From Paraburkholderia sp. (lineage in GTDB: Bacteria; Pseudomonadota; Gammaproteobacteria; Burkholderiales; Burkholderiaceae), in NCBI RefSeq assembly GCF_024281035.1, contig NZ_JAMXLH010000067.1, positions 1-64,000 on the forward strand: 64,000 nt of DNA, read 5' to 3'. The notes below the pieces were generated by a model. The model searched no databases and was not told the origin of the DNA. It saw only the letters and a program-made list of their open reading frames with translations. The stretch's first letter is position 1, and each line of letters starts with the position of its first letter. Positions 42,640 to 51,374 of the stretch are shown here, one piece after another. Made by a program: the position numbers and the translations under genes.

Positions 42640-43018
42640 TCGAAACGCATCCTTCGTCGGCGCAAAGCGGCGGGGGAAATGCGCGCCGGGCCATGCGCGC
42701 GAGTGGAAGCGGGCGGAAGCTTCGAAGCGTTGCGATCCGACGAGCGGACACCCGATGACGACGTCTGACCGACCAAGGCTTCCCCGCCGTCATCGGGTGC
42801 CGCTGCGGACCCCACAAGCCGCTCTCAGCCCAGAGCGGCCCTGATTTGCTCCACGGCGGTTGCCGCCGCCCTGGAGCGCCCCACGAGTGGCCATCGCGCC
42901 TTGCGAGACAGCCTGAATTTTCGCGTTGCCGCAGTGTGGCCGCCCGCCAGGCCACACTGCACCGCGCGCTTCACATCCACATCCACATCCACATTCGCAG
43001 CCTCGGTCGATCGCGGCT
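42640..43018. other. 379-bp convergent gap, ansA to glxR
   Basis: No gene seen. Contents: a perfect 11-bp hairpin at 42931-42960 and a 6-bp tandem repeat CACATC (four copies, 42972-42995) near the end of glxR. It may hold overlapping transcription ends of two convergent units. Confidence 0.5.
42931..42960. terminator. Perfect 11-bp hairpin between convergent genes
   Basis: GCAGTGTGGCC and GGCCACACTGC around an 8-nt loop. No T-tract, so termination is uncertain; its place between convergent ansA and glxR suggests a shared 3' end structure. Confidence 0.45.
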
Positions 43019-43927
43019 TCACGCCGCCGAAGCTTGCGCGCTGGCCGGTTCCGCGATATCGAAGTGCGCCATGATTTCCAGCGCGCGAATCATCGCCGAG
43101 TGATCCCACGCCTTGCCGCCATTGGCCGCGCAGACGCTGAAGAGTTGCTGCGCGCTCGCCGTGTGCGGCAGCGCGATGCCGAGCTTGCGCGCGCCGTCGA
43201 GGGCGAGGTTCAGGTCCTTCTGGTGCAGCTCGATGCGAAAGCCCGGGTTGAACGTGCGCTTCGTCATGCGCTCGCCGTGCACTTCGAGAATGCGTGAGGA
43301 GGCGAAGCCGCCCATCAGCGCGCGGCGCACGCGCTCGGGATCGGCGCCCGAGCGCGCGGCGAACAGCAGCGCTTCGGCCACGGCCTCGATGTTCAACGCG
43401 ACGATGATCTGGTTCGCGACCTTGCAGGTCTGTCCCGCGCCGTTGTCGCCGATGAGCGAGATGTTCTTGCCCATCAGCTCGAATAGCGGTTTCGCCTTCT
43501 CGAAGGCCTGTTGCGGGCCGCCCACCATGATCGTGAGCGTCGCCTCCCGCGCACCGACTTCGCCGCCCGAGACCGGCGCGTCGAGGTAGTCGCAGCCAAG
43601 CGCGTTGATCTGCTTCGCGAACTGCTGCGTGTCGAGCGGCGAGATGGAACTCATGTCGATCACGAGCTTGCCCGCGGACAGGCCCTTTGCAACGCCGTCG
43701 TCGGCGAACAGCGCGTTTGCGACGTCAGGCGTGTCCGGCACCATCAGGATGATGATGTCCGACGCTCGCGCGACCGCCGCCGAATCGGCCGCGACCTGGG
43801 CTGTACTGCGCAGATCGTCCGGCACCGGATACTTGCCGCCGACACTCAGTGAGTGACCGCCCTTGATGAGGTTGCGCGCCATGTGCGCGCCCATGATGCC
43901 GAGCCCGATAAAGCCGATCTTTGCCAT
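43019..43927 (-). CDS. glxR: 2-hydroxy-3-oxopropionate (tartronate semialdehyde) reductase
   Basis: Reduces tartronate semialdehyde to glycerate with NAD(P)H. The 302-residue beta-hydroxyacid dehydrogenase has GFIGLGIMGAHMARNL (about 4-19) for the dinucleotide, DAPVSGGEVGA (about 117-127) for substrate binding, and the catalytic Lys in GAGQTCKVANQ (about 170). It is last in the gcl-hyi-glxR operon, 72 bp after hyi, directly after the enzyme making its substrate. Confidence 0.94.
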   Translation of the reverse strand: MAKIGFIGLGIMGAHMARNLIKGGHSLSVGGKYPVPDDLRSTAQVAADSAAVARASDIIILMVPDTPDVANALFADDGVAKGLSAGKLVIDMSSISPLDTQQFAKQINALGCDYLDAPVSGGEVGAREATLTIMVGGPQQAFEKAKPLFELMGKNISLIGDNGAGQTCKVANQIIVALNIEAVAEALLFAARSGADPERVRRALMGGFASSRILEVHGERMTKRTFNPGFRIELHQKDLNLALDGARKLGIALPHTASAQQLFSVCAANGGKAWDHSAMIRALEIMAHFDIAEPASAQASAA

Positions 43928-43999
43928 CTTGTGTTGCTCCGCTGGGTTTGTCCTGCGAGTTCGTATCGAGAGTTCGTCCGATTCGATGAAGCTGTGCGC

Positions 44000-44797
44000 T
44001 CACGAGCGCTCGGCGGCGCGTAGCTTTGCGCTGCGCAGCCACCCGAGGCCATCGGCGGTCGTCGTGCGCGGCTTGTATTCGCAGCCGATATGGCCGTCGT
44101 AGCCGAGCGTATCGAGCAGATCGAACAGAAACGGGTAGTTGATCTCTCCGGTGCCGGGCTCGTTGCGGCCCGGGTTGTCGGCGAGCTGGATGTGCGCGAT
44201 CTTCGCGAAGTGCTTTTTGATCGTCGCCGCGAGTTCGCCTTCCATGCGTTGCATGTGATAGATGTCGTACTGCAGGAAGACGTTGTCCGAGCCTGTGTTC
44301 GCGATCACGTCGAGCGCTTCGGCCGAGCGGTTCAGCGCGAAACCCGGAATGTCGTACGAATTGCAGGGCTCGACGAGCAGGCGGATGCCCTCGCGCTTGA
44401 GCGCCGCGGCGGCGAACGTGAGGTTATCGACGATCGTGGCAAGCGCCGTGTCGCGCGAGACGTCCGCAGCCGGAATGCCGACGAGGCAGTTGAGTTGCGG
44501 CACCGTCAGGGCTCGCGCGTACTCGATCGCGCGGCCCACGCCCTCCTGGAACTCTCCCTTGCGTGCGGGCAGACACGCAATGCCGCGCTCGCCCGTTTCC
44601 CAGTTGCCGGCAGGCAGGTTGTGCAGCACGAGCTTGAGCTTGTGTGCTTCGAGGCGCTCCGCCAGTTCGCTCGCCTTGTACGGATACGGAAACAGGAATT
44701 CCACGGCGTCGAAGCCCGCGTCCGCCGCCGCAGCGAAGCGGTCGAGGAACGGTACGTCGTTGAACAGCATCGTGAGGTTCGCGGCAAATTTCGGCAT
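44000..44797 (-). CDS. hyi: Hydroxypyruvate isomerase
   Basis: Interconverts hydroxypyruvate and tartronate semialdehyde. The 265-residue TIM-barrel protein of the xylose-isomerase-like family has FPYPYKASELAERL, LHNLPAGNWETGERGIACLP and the metal-site stretches VEPCNSYDIPGF (about 142) and LQYDIYHMQRMEG (about 175). Its place between gcl and glxR is the standard glyoxylate gene order and supports the assignment. Confidence 0.93.
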   Translation of the reverse strand: MPKFAANLTMLFNDVPFLDRFAAAADAGFDAVEFLFPYPYKASELAERLEAHKLKLVLHNLPAGNWETGERGIACLPARKGEFQEGVGRAIEYARALTVPQLNCLVGIPAADVSRDTALATIVDNLTFAAAALKREGIRLLVEPCNSYDIPGFALNRSAEALDVIANTGSDNVFLQYDIYHMQRMEGELAATIKKHFAKIAHIQLADNPGRNEPGTGEINYPFLFDLLDTLGYDGHIGCEYKPRTTTADGLGWLRSAKLRAAERS

Positions 44798-44925
44798 GGC
44801 AGGTGTCTCGCTGGTCGGTCAGTGGTTGTATTGGTGCGCCGTCGCGCGAGGCAACGCGCGGCGGCACGCAGGAAGCTGGACGTCGACGCTTACGGGTGCT
44901 ACGGCTGTTAAGTCTGTTACGGACG

Positions 44926-46707
44926 TTAAGGCTGGCCCGGCAGGGCGATTGCCGTTGGCGCGTGCTCGGGTGTTTCGGCGAGCGCTTCGAACTCGTTGAT
45001 CGCGTCGATTTCGGTGCCCATCGAAATGTTGGTCACGCGTTCGAGGATCACCTCGACCACGACCGGCACGCCGAATTCGGCCGCCATCGATTGCGCCTGC
45101 CGCAGCGCCGGTGCGATCTTTTCGGGCTCGAACACGCGCAGCGCCTTGCAGCCGAGGCCTTCGGCCACGGCAACGTGGTCGACGCCGTAGCCGTTCACTT
45201 CCGGTGCGTTGATGTTATCGAATGCGAGCTGAACGCAGAAGTCCATGTCGAACTGACGCTGCGCCTGGCGAATCAGGCCGAGATACGAGTTGTTGACCAC
45301 GACGTGCACGTAGGGCAGGTTGAACTGCGCGCCGACGGCCAGTTCTTCGATCATGAACTGAAAATCGTAGTCGCCCGAGAGCGCGACGATCGGGCGGGTG
45401 GGATCGGCCACGCGCACGCCGAGCGCAGCCGGAATCGTCCAGCCGAGCGGACCGGCCTGGCCGCAGTTGATCCAGTTGCGCGCCTTGTAGACGTGGAGGA
45501 ACTGCGCGCCCGCGATCTGCGAGAGGCCGATCGTGCTCACGTAGCACGTCTCGCGCCCGAACACCTTGTTCATCTCTTCATAGACGCGCTGCGGTTTGAT
45601 CGGCGTGTTGTCGAAGTGCGTCTTGCGGTGCATCGTGCGCTTGCGTTCCTGGCACTGCGCAACCCACTCGGCGCGGTCTTTGAGCTTGCCCGCGGCGCGC
45701 CATTCCTGTGCGACTTCGATGAACAGTTCGAGCGCGGCCCGTGCATCGGACACGATGCCGAGATCCGGGCCGAATACGCGGCCGATCTGCGTCGGTTCGA
45801 TGTCGACGTGCACGAACTTGCGGCCCTTCGTATAGACGTCGACGCTGCCCGTGTGGCGGTTCGCCCAGCGGTTGCCGATGCCGAGCACGAAGTCGGCGGC
45901 GAGCAGGGTCGCATTGCCGTAGCGGTGCGACGTCTGCAGGCCGGCCATGCCGGCCATGAGTGGGTGATCGTCGGGGATGGCGCCCCACGACATCAGCGTC
46001 GGAATCACCGGCACGCCCACTGTTTCCGCGAATCGGACGAGCAGATCTTCGGCGGCCGCGTTGATCACGCCGCCGCCCGAAACGATCAGCGGTGCCTCGC
46101 TCGCGTTGAGCAGTTCGAGCGCGGCCTCGATCTGCTTGCGTGTCGCGCGCGGCTTGTAGACGGGCAGCGGCTCGTAGGTGTCGATATCGAATTCGATTTC
46201 GGCGAGCTGCACGTCGATCGGCAGGTCGACCAGCACCGGACCCGGACGGCCCGAGCGCATCAGATGGAACGCCTGCTGGAACACGCGCGGCACGAGTGCG
46301 GGTTCGCGCACGGTCACGGCCCACTTGGTGACCGGCTTGGCAATCGACTCGATGTCGACGGCCTGAAAATCTTCCTTGTAGAGACGCGCACGCGGCGCCT
46401 GGCCTGTGATCGCGAGGATCGGAATCGAGTCGGCCGAAGCGGAGTAGAGGCCCGTGATCATGTCGGTGCCCGCGGGGCCCGACGTGCCGATGCACACGCC
46501 GATATTGCCGGGAGCGGCTCGCGTATAGCCCTCGGCCATGTGCGAAGCGCCCTCGACGTGGCGCGCCAGCACGTGCGTGATGCCGCCGGCCTTTCTGAGC
46601 GCCGAATAGAACGGGTTGATGGCGGCGCCCGGCACGCCGAACGCAGTGTCGATCCCTTCCTTTTCGAGCACCAGCACTGCGGCGTCGACGGCTCTCATCC
46701 TGGGCAT
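44926..46707 (-). CDS. gcl: Glyoxylate carboligase (tartronate-semialdehyde synthase)
   Basis: Thiamine-diphosphate and FAD enzyme that joins two glyoxylates to tartronate semialdehyde and CO2. The 593-residue product has Val at position 51 (ARHVEGAS), the residue that replaces the usual catalytic Glu in Gcl, which distinguishes it from acetolactate synthase. The ThDP motif is GDYDFQFMIEELAVG...VVNN in the last third. The ATG at 46707 follows CAGGAGAC. It is the first gene of the operon, divergent from a LysR gene. Confidence 0.96.
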   Translation of the reverse strand: MPRMRAVDAAVLVLEKEGIDTAFGVPGAAINPFYSALRKAGGITHVLARHVEGASHMAEGYTRAAPGNIGVCIGTSGPAGTDMITGLYSASADSIPILAITGQAPRARLYKEDFQAVDIESIAKPVTKWAVTVREPALVPRVFQQAFHLMRSGRPGPVLVDLPIDVQLAEIEFDIDTYEPLPVYKPRATRKQIEAALELLNASEAPLIVSGGGVINAAAEDLLVRFAETVGVPVIPTLMSWGAIPDDHPLMAGMAGLQTSHRYGNATLLAADFVLGIGNRWANRHTGSVDVYTKGRKFVHVDIEPTQIGRVFGPDLGIVSDARAALELFIEVAQEWRAAGKLKDRAEWVAQCQERKRTMHRKTHFDNTPIKPQRVYEEMNKVFGRETCYVSTIGLSQIAGAQFLHVYKARNWINCGQAGPLGWTIPAALGVRVADPTRPIVALSGDYDFQFMIEELAVGAQFNLPYVHVVVNNSYLGLIRQAQRQFDMDFCVQLAFDNINAPEVNGYGVDHVAVAEGLGCKALRVFEPEKIAPALRQAQSMAAEFGVPVVVEVILERVTNISMGTEIDAINEFEALAETPEHAPTAIALPGQP

Positions 46708-46804
46708 GACTGTCTCCTGAATGTCGCGAACTGCACATATGACGAAGCTGCTGAGGTGCACTTTAGGCACGCCGGAAAGGTTTGATAAGATCAGCCCAGG
46801 TCGC

Positions 46805-46819
46805 TTATTTCGAAACTAA
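46805..46819. promoter_or_regulatory. Candidate LysR site in the gcl divergent promoter
   Basis: TTATTTCGAAACTAA, an imperfect dyad around TTTCGAAA with T/A ends at LysR-like spacing, in the 190-bp gap between gcl and the LysR gene. Similar in position to other LysR operators; binding is inferred. Confidence 0.4.
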
Positions 46820-46897
46820 AAGTATGGAATGCCGCCGGGCGGCTATTGAAACAGCAAGCGGACCCACAAGCGGGAAGGGCATTCCAGGAGACACGTC

Positions 46898-47812
46898 ATG
46901 GATCGCTTCAAGCAGATCGAGACCTTCGTTCGCGTCGCGGAAGCCGGCAGCCTCGCGGCGGCGGCGCTGGAGGAAGGCGTTTCGCCGGTGATTCTCGGGC
47001 GTCGTATCGACGCGCTGGAGAAACGGCTCGGTGTGAAGCTCATGTATCGGTCGACGCGAAGGCTCGTCGTGAGCGAAGAGGGCGGCGCGTTTCTCGAACG
47101 CTGCCGCAGCCTGCTCGCCGAGTGGGATCAGGCGGAAAACGAAGTCACCGCCGGGCGGCGCGTGGTGAACGGGCATCTGATCGTGTCGGCGCCCGCTGCG
47201 TTCGGGCGCAAGCACGTTGCACCGCTCGCGAGCGCGTTTCTTGCCGACAAGCCCGAACTCCAGATGTCGTTCAACCTGACCGACCGCGTCGTCGATCTCG
47301 TGCGCGAGGGCTACGACCTGTCGATCCGCATCGGCGGCGCCGTCGATCCGAACTTCGTCGCCGTGAAGCTCGCGTCGAACCGGCGCGTGGTGTGCGGCAC
47401 GCCTGAATATTTTCACCGGCACGGCAGGCCGAAGACGCTCGACGATCTGCACGCGCACAACTGTCTCGCGTTCAATCTGCAGGGCGGGCAGAACCGCGGC
47501 TGGAATTTCCGGCGCAACGGCAAGCTCGTGACCGTGCGCGTGGGCGGCACGCTCGACTGCAACGACGGCGAACTGCTGCACCGCTGGGTCACGGAAGGGC
47601 TCGGCCTCGGCTGGCGGTCTTCGTGGGAGATCGATGCGCAACTCGCGCGCGGCGAACTGGAGACCGTGCTCGACGAGTACGCGCTGCCCGACTACGACAT
47701 CCTCGCGGTCTACCCGCAGCAGCGCTACGTACCGGCCAGGGTGCGCTATTTCATCGACTACCTCAAGGAAGCGTACGCGCGGCCCGGTTACTGGAGCGGC
47801 GAGGCGTACTGA
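46898..47812 (+). CDS. LysR family regulator next to gcl
   Basis: 304-residue LysR-type regulator. HTH at about 15-45 (AAALEEGVSPVILGRRIDALE) and substrate-binding domain at about 90-295. Divergent from gcl with a shared 190-bp control region, so it is the likely regulator of gcl-hyi-glxR, responding to glyoxylate or a related acid. The inducer is not shown by the sequence. Confidence 0.9.
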   Translation: MDRFKQIETFVRVAEAGSLAAAALEEGVSPVILGRRIDALEKRLGVKLMYRSTRRLVVSEEGGAFLERCRSLLAEWDQAENEVTAGRRVVNGHLIVSAPAAFGRKHVAPLASAFLADKPELQMSFNLTDRVVDLVREGYDLSIRIGGAVDPNFVAVKLASNRRVVCGTPEYFHRHGRPKTLDDLHAHNCLAFNLQGGQNRGWNFRRNGKLVTVRVGGTLDCNDGELLHRWVTEGLGLGWRSSWEIDAQLARGELETVLDEYALPDYDILAVYPQQRYVPARVRYFIDYLKEAYARPGYWSGEAY

Positions 47813-47892
47813 GCCGCGTTCGCCGCTTCATGCTTTTTGTGCGCACCTTTCGCGCATTTTTCGCGCACTTTTCGCGGGCGTACGGTGCAGGC

Positions 47893-48279
47893 TCATCCGA
47901 CCACGAGCACGCCGTTCATCGTTTCGTGCCCCGAACCACAGAAGATGTCGCAGAGAAACTGCACCGTGCCCGCGTCGCCCGCTTCCGCCGAGAGATGGAC
48001 CACGATGCCCGGCGGCACGTCGGCACGCACGCCGAGTTGCGGGATCGAGAAGCCCATGAGCGCGTCCTCGGCCGTGAGTTCGAACGTCACGCGCTCGTGC
48101 GGCGCGAGGGGAATGCGGTTCGGCGTGAACACGAAACGCCGGGCGTGAACCTTGATCACGCGCGGCGCCGCGCGCGCATCGACACGCAGCAGCGCGCTCG
48201 CGCTCGCCGCAGCAAATAGCAGCCAGCGGCGGCGCGCGGGCAGCAACAGGCGCCTGGTAGCGCTCGAACCTGTGAACAT
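47893..48279 (-). CDS. Secreted cupredoxin with CuA-like site
   Basis: 128-residue periplasmic protein: basic N-terminus and hydrophobic signal (about 1-38, cleaved near ARA), then one cupredoxin domain. The C-terminal loop CDIFCGSGHETM places Cys110, Cys114, His118 and Met121 exactly as in the CuA site of cytochrome oxidase subunit II. The first His ligand is replaced by Met75 in EDALMGFSIP. No membrane anchor beyond the signal and no oxidase genes nearby. It follows the metallophosphoesterase by 26 bp on the same strand. Likely copper binding or electron transfer. Confidence 0.85.
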   Translation of the reverse strand: MFTGSSATRRLLLPARRRWLLFAAASASALLRVDARAAPRVIKVHARRFVFTPNRIPLAPHERVTFELTAEDALMGFSIPQLGVRADVPPGIVVHLSAEAGDAGTVQFLCDIFCGSGHETMNGVLVVG

Positions 48280-48305
48280 GGTGGTCTCCTCGGCAGGTTT
48301 CGTTA

Positions 48306-49196
48306 TCAGGTGAGATTGCGGATCGGCATTTCGGTCAACGCATACGCTTGCGGTGCTCCATCGACTTCGATGCTGCGCCAGCCGAGCCCCTTATAGGGCG
48401 CCGATGGATCCCACGGAACCGGCAGCCGCTGCGCCTGCGAACCGGGCGCGGGCAGCGGGAACATCAGCGAGCGCGCCGCGTGGTGCGCGATTGCGCCCGT
48501 CATCGTGTGATGCTCCTGGTGGATATGCCCGTAGAACACGGTGACGTTCTGGTGCTTCTGCAGCACGTTGATCACGGCGGCGCCGTCGCGCGTGGCCCAG
48601 TCCCATTGCGGCGCGAGATCGAAAAGCGGCCGGTGCGTGAAGACGACGATGCGGGCGTCCGGGCGCTGACGCGAGAGGTCGTCGGCGAGCCACGCGATCT
48701 GCGTGTCGCCCACGCGGGCCGCAGGATCGGACACGTTGTCGAGCACGATGAAATGCACGCCGCGATGGTCGAACGTGTAGTGCGTCTGACCGAACAGCTC
48801 GCGGTACGCCTCGCCGTTGTCGAGACTCGCGTCGTGCTCGCCTGGCATCAGATAGAGCGGCTTGACTTTCAGCGTCGCAATGATCGACTGGAATTCATGC
48901 ATGCGCGTGCGGCGCACGGTGGGGTCGTCGGTCGTGTGCGTGAGGTCGCCCGTGAACACGACGAAATCGGGCTTTGCGGGCAACGCGTTGACGGCGGCGA
49001 TTGCCTTCGGCAGCGTGCCTTTGGCGTCGGGGTTGACCTTCGGGCCTTCGAAGCCCCAGTGCGCATCGGAAAGCTGGACGAAGAAGAAATCTGCGTCGCG
49101 TTCCGCGGCCCAGCCGGGCAGCGCCGATGCAAATGCGACGCCGCCGCCCAGTGCGGCGAGGCGCAGGAAGTCGCGCCGTTTCAAAGTGGTGGGCAT
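48306..49196 (-). CDS. Tat-exported calcineurin-like metallophosphoesterase
   Basis: 296-residue protein with a twin-arginine signal (KRRDFLRLAALGGG, about 6-19; cleavage after WAA). The metallophosphatase motifs are FVQLSDAHW (D-x-H), FTGDLTHTTDD (GD), MPGEHDASLD (G-x-H-D; usually GNHD), FTHRPL and YGHIHQEHH (GHxH). It is probably a periplasmic phosphodiesterase or phosphatase; substrate unknown. The ATG at 49196 begins the Tat signal. It is in an operon with the cupredoxin and divergent from the sigma factor gene. Confidence 0.88.
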   Translation of the reverse strand: MPTTLKRRDFLRLAALGGGVAFASALPGWAAERDADFFFVQLSDAHWGFEGPKVNPDAKGTLPKAIAAVNALPAKPDFVVFTGDLTHTTDDPTVRRTRMHEFQSIIATLKVKPLYLMPGEHDASLDNGEAYRELFGQTHYTFDHRGVHFIVLDNVSDPAARVGDTQIAWLADDLSRQRPDARIVVFTHRPLFDLAPQWDWATRDGAAVINVLQKHQNVTVFYGHIHQEHHTMTGAIAHHAARSLMFPLPAPGSQAQRLPVPWDPSAPYKGLGWRSIEVDGAPQAYALTEMPIRNLT

Positions 49197-49317
49197 GGTC
49201 GCCTCCTCACGCGTGGATGTGCCTGTCTTACCGCGCGGACGCGCCGTGTATTCCCGCTTTATTTTTCGCTGGCGGGCGCAAACGGCGGGAATACACTGGC
49301 TGGAGCGCCGGTACTGC

Positions 49318-50208
49318 ATGCAGGGCGGCCTGAACACGAGAAGGTGGGAGGGAGAGGCGCGGTTGGCAGGACGCGGGACACCGCAAGACGCACGAGGGGC
49401 GAGCGTGGGCGCAAGCGCGAACGAGCATGTCGAGCCAGCGGAAAGCGAGGAAGCGGCGCGCAGCAGCCGTTTCCAGGCGCTCGCGCTGCCGCATCTCGAT
49501 GCGGCCTACAACCTCGCGCGCTGGCTCTCGCGCAATCCGGGCGATGCCGACGACATCGTCCAGGAGGCGTTCCTGCGGGCGTTCCGTTTCTTCGATACGT
49601 TTCGCGGCGACCTTGCGCGTCCGTGGCTGCTCGCGATCGTGCGGCGCGTCTGGTACGACGAGTGGCGACGGCGCTCGACATCGGAGGAGGTGACGCCGTT
49701 CGACGAGTTGCGCGACGACACGCCGCCCGAAGGTTGGGAAACCGCGAGCGCGGACCCGGAAACGCTCGCTATTCGCGCGGAAGACGCGCGCGTCGTGCAG
49801 GATGCGCTGCACAGGCTGCCGGTGGAGTATCGGGAAGTGCTCGTGCTGCGTGAGATGGAAGATTTGAGCTATCGCGAGATCGCGGTGATCGCCGATCTCC
49901 CGGTGGGAACCGTGATGTCGAGGCTTGCGCGCGGACGCCGTCGGCTTGCCGTGCTGCTTGCGGCTTCGCAGGGGCGTGTGCAAAGCAACGTGCAGCCCGA
50001 CGTGCAGCGGGACATGCAAACTGCGCGGCCAGGCGCGAGCGGCAACGGCGCGGACGATGACGGCGGGGTGAGCCATCAGGCAAGGCGGCCATCGGTGCGG
50101 GGGAGCGTTGGCCGGTTCGCTGGCGAGTCCGCCGTCGACGGCGGACCGCAGCCGCATACAGATGGCCATCCAGGTGGCCCTACGACGGAGGCGCCCGATG
50201 AAATGTGA
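49318..50208 (+). CDS. ECF-type RNA polymerase sigma factor
   Basis: Sigma-70 family protein of 296 residues from the ATG; the GTG at 49405 (after GAGGGGCGAGC) is an equally good start. Region 2 is LPHLDAAYNLARWLSR...DDIVQEAFLRAFRFF and region 4 is LPVEYREVLVLREMEDLSYREIA...VGTVMSRLARGRRRL. The last ~85 residues form a low-complexity tail with Gln/Asp repeats (VQSNVQPDVQRDMQ) not seen in most ECF factors. Its 3' end overlaps the anti-sigma gene by 11 bp. Confidence 0.9.
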   Translation: MQGGLNTRRWEGEARLAGRGTPQDARGASVGASANEHVEPAESEEAARSSRFQALALPHLDAAYNLARWLSRNPGDADDIVQEAFLRAFRFFDTFRGDLARPWLLAIVRRVWYDEWRRRSTSEEVTPFDELRDDTPPEGWETASADPETLAIRAEDARVVQDALHRLPVEYREVLVLREMEDLSYREIAVIADLPVGTVMSRLARGRRRLAVLLAASQGRVQSNVQPDVQRDMQTARPGASGNGADDDGGVSHQARRPSVRGSVGRFAGESAVDGGPQPHTDGHPGGPTTEAPDEM

Positions 50209-51097
50209 CGAAGTGCGCCCACTGGTCGACGCGAGCGTCGACCGCGAGCTTTCCGCCGCCGACGAACGGCGCGTGCGGGAGCATTTGTCCGGCTGCGCGC
50301 AGTGCCAGCGCGACGCGCAGGCCGTACAGGCGATGTCGAAGGCGGTGAAGTCCGCGGACTACTACCGCGCACCGGCAGGGCTCGGCGCGCGCATCGTCGC
50401 AGCCTTGCCGCCGGTCGTAGCCGACCAGGGTTCTCGCGCGGGAGAGACCGTCGAACAATCCGGGCGCGTGCGTGTGCGCAAGACCGGCTGGAGTGCCTGG
50501 CCGTGGCCGCGCTTTGGTGGGTTCGGTGGGTTCGGTGGGTTCGGCGGATTCGGCTCGGGTGCCGGAGGGCAGGCGGCGGGGTTTAGCTGGCTCGCGGGCG
50601 CGCTGCTTGTGCTCTGTGCGCTCGGCTTTGCCGCGGCGCTGAACCTGCGCCGCCCGGCAACCGGCGGCGAATTCGTCAACGAGCTTGTGGCGAGCCACGT
50701 CCGCGCCCAGATTTCGGGACGCGACCTCGACGTAATCTCGACCGACAAACATACGGTCAAGCCGTGGTTCAACGGCAAGATCGACTACGCGCCGCCCGTT
50801 GAGGATCTCGCCGCCGAGGGTTTCCCGCTCGCAGGCGGACGGCTCGACTATGTGGGGCGTGAGCGTGTGGCGGTGCTCGTCTATCACTACCGCAAGCACG
50901 TGATCGATCTCTACGTCTTCCCGCCGGGCGAGGCGGGCCCGGCTGCGGCGGCAGGCCCGCCGCTGCGCATCAGCGAGGGCTACGCGCTGGCGCGCTGGCA
51001 GGCTGGCGGCATGACCTGGTGGGCCGTCACCGATGCCGGGCCGGAGGCGCTCACGGGCCTGCGCGCCGCGCTGGACGCGCGCCTCGGCGGCGCCTGA
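50198..51097 (+). CDS. Anti-sigma factor (zinc-finger, membrane)
   Basis: 299-residue partner of the ECF sigma factor. The N-terminal zf-HC2 domain has the zinc-binding HxxxCxxC (HLSGCAQC, about 28-35). A Gly-Phe repeat tract (about 107-119) precedes one membrane helix (about 130-153), and the C-terminal part is periplasmic. Overlap with the sigma gene indicates translational coupling. It probably sequesters the sigma factor until an envelope signal arrives. Confidence 0.88.
   Translation: MKCDEVRPLVDASVDRELSAADERRVREHLSGCAQCQRDAQAVQAMSKAVKSADYYRAPAGLGARIVAALPPVVADQGSRAGETVEQSGRVRVRKTGWSAWPWPRFGGFGGFGGFGGFGSGAGGQAAGFSWLAGALLVLCALGFAAALNLRRPATGGEFVNELVASHVRAQISGRDLDVISTDKHTVKPWFNGKIDYAPPVEDLAAEGFPLAGGRLDYVGRERVAVLVYHYRKHVIDLYVFPPGEAGPAAAAGPPLRISEGYALARWQAGGMTWWAVTDAGPEALTGLRAALDARLGGA
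50513..50557 (+). repeat. 9-bp tandem repeats in the anti-sigma gene
   Basis: Five 9-bp units (TTYGGTGGG-type, last two degenerate) encode the Phe-Gly-Gly tract just before the membrane helix. Confidence 0.85.
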
Positions 51098-51125
51098 ACG
51101 CGCATGCGATGCCTGAGCTGGCGCG

Positions 51126-51180
51126 CGGTTGACACACGGTTGGCACGCCGTTCGCGCGTAGTTGATGCGTAGTTGGCGCA
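51126..51180. repeat. Five 11-bp degenerate repeats after the anti-sigma gene
   Basis: Units CGGTTGACACA, CGGTTGGCACG, CCGTTCGCGCG, TAGTTGATGCG, TAGTTGGCGCA, beginning 28 bp after the stop codon. Confidence 0.72.
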
Positions 51181-51252
51181 CGCCCGAACGGGGCAAGCCG
51201 CGCCAAGTCATTGAAAACACGTCCGAAACACGCCGCGCGCGACTGATTTCAG

Positions 51253-51281
51253 TTGCGCGCCGCGCGCCCTCGCGTTACAAT
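51253..51281 (+). promoter_or_regulatory. Sigma-70 promoter of the rpsF operon
   Basis: -35 TTGCGC (51253-51258), 17-bp spacer, -10 TACAAT (51276-51281). Predicted start near 51288 leaves about an 87-nt leader before rpsF. Confidence 0.72.
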
Positions 51282-51374
51282 CTTCGGCTTCTCACTTGCC
51301 GCACCGGAGAATTCAACGGGTATTCCGGAGAGTTCAATGGCGCCCGGGCGGCTTTAATCCACAAGGAGTGTGTA

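Noticed and set aside
44803..46785. 660-codon plus-strand open frame opposite gcl and hyi
   Set aside because: Antisense shadow of gcl; no protein family, typical reverse-frame composition.
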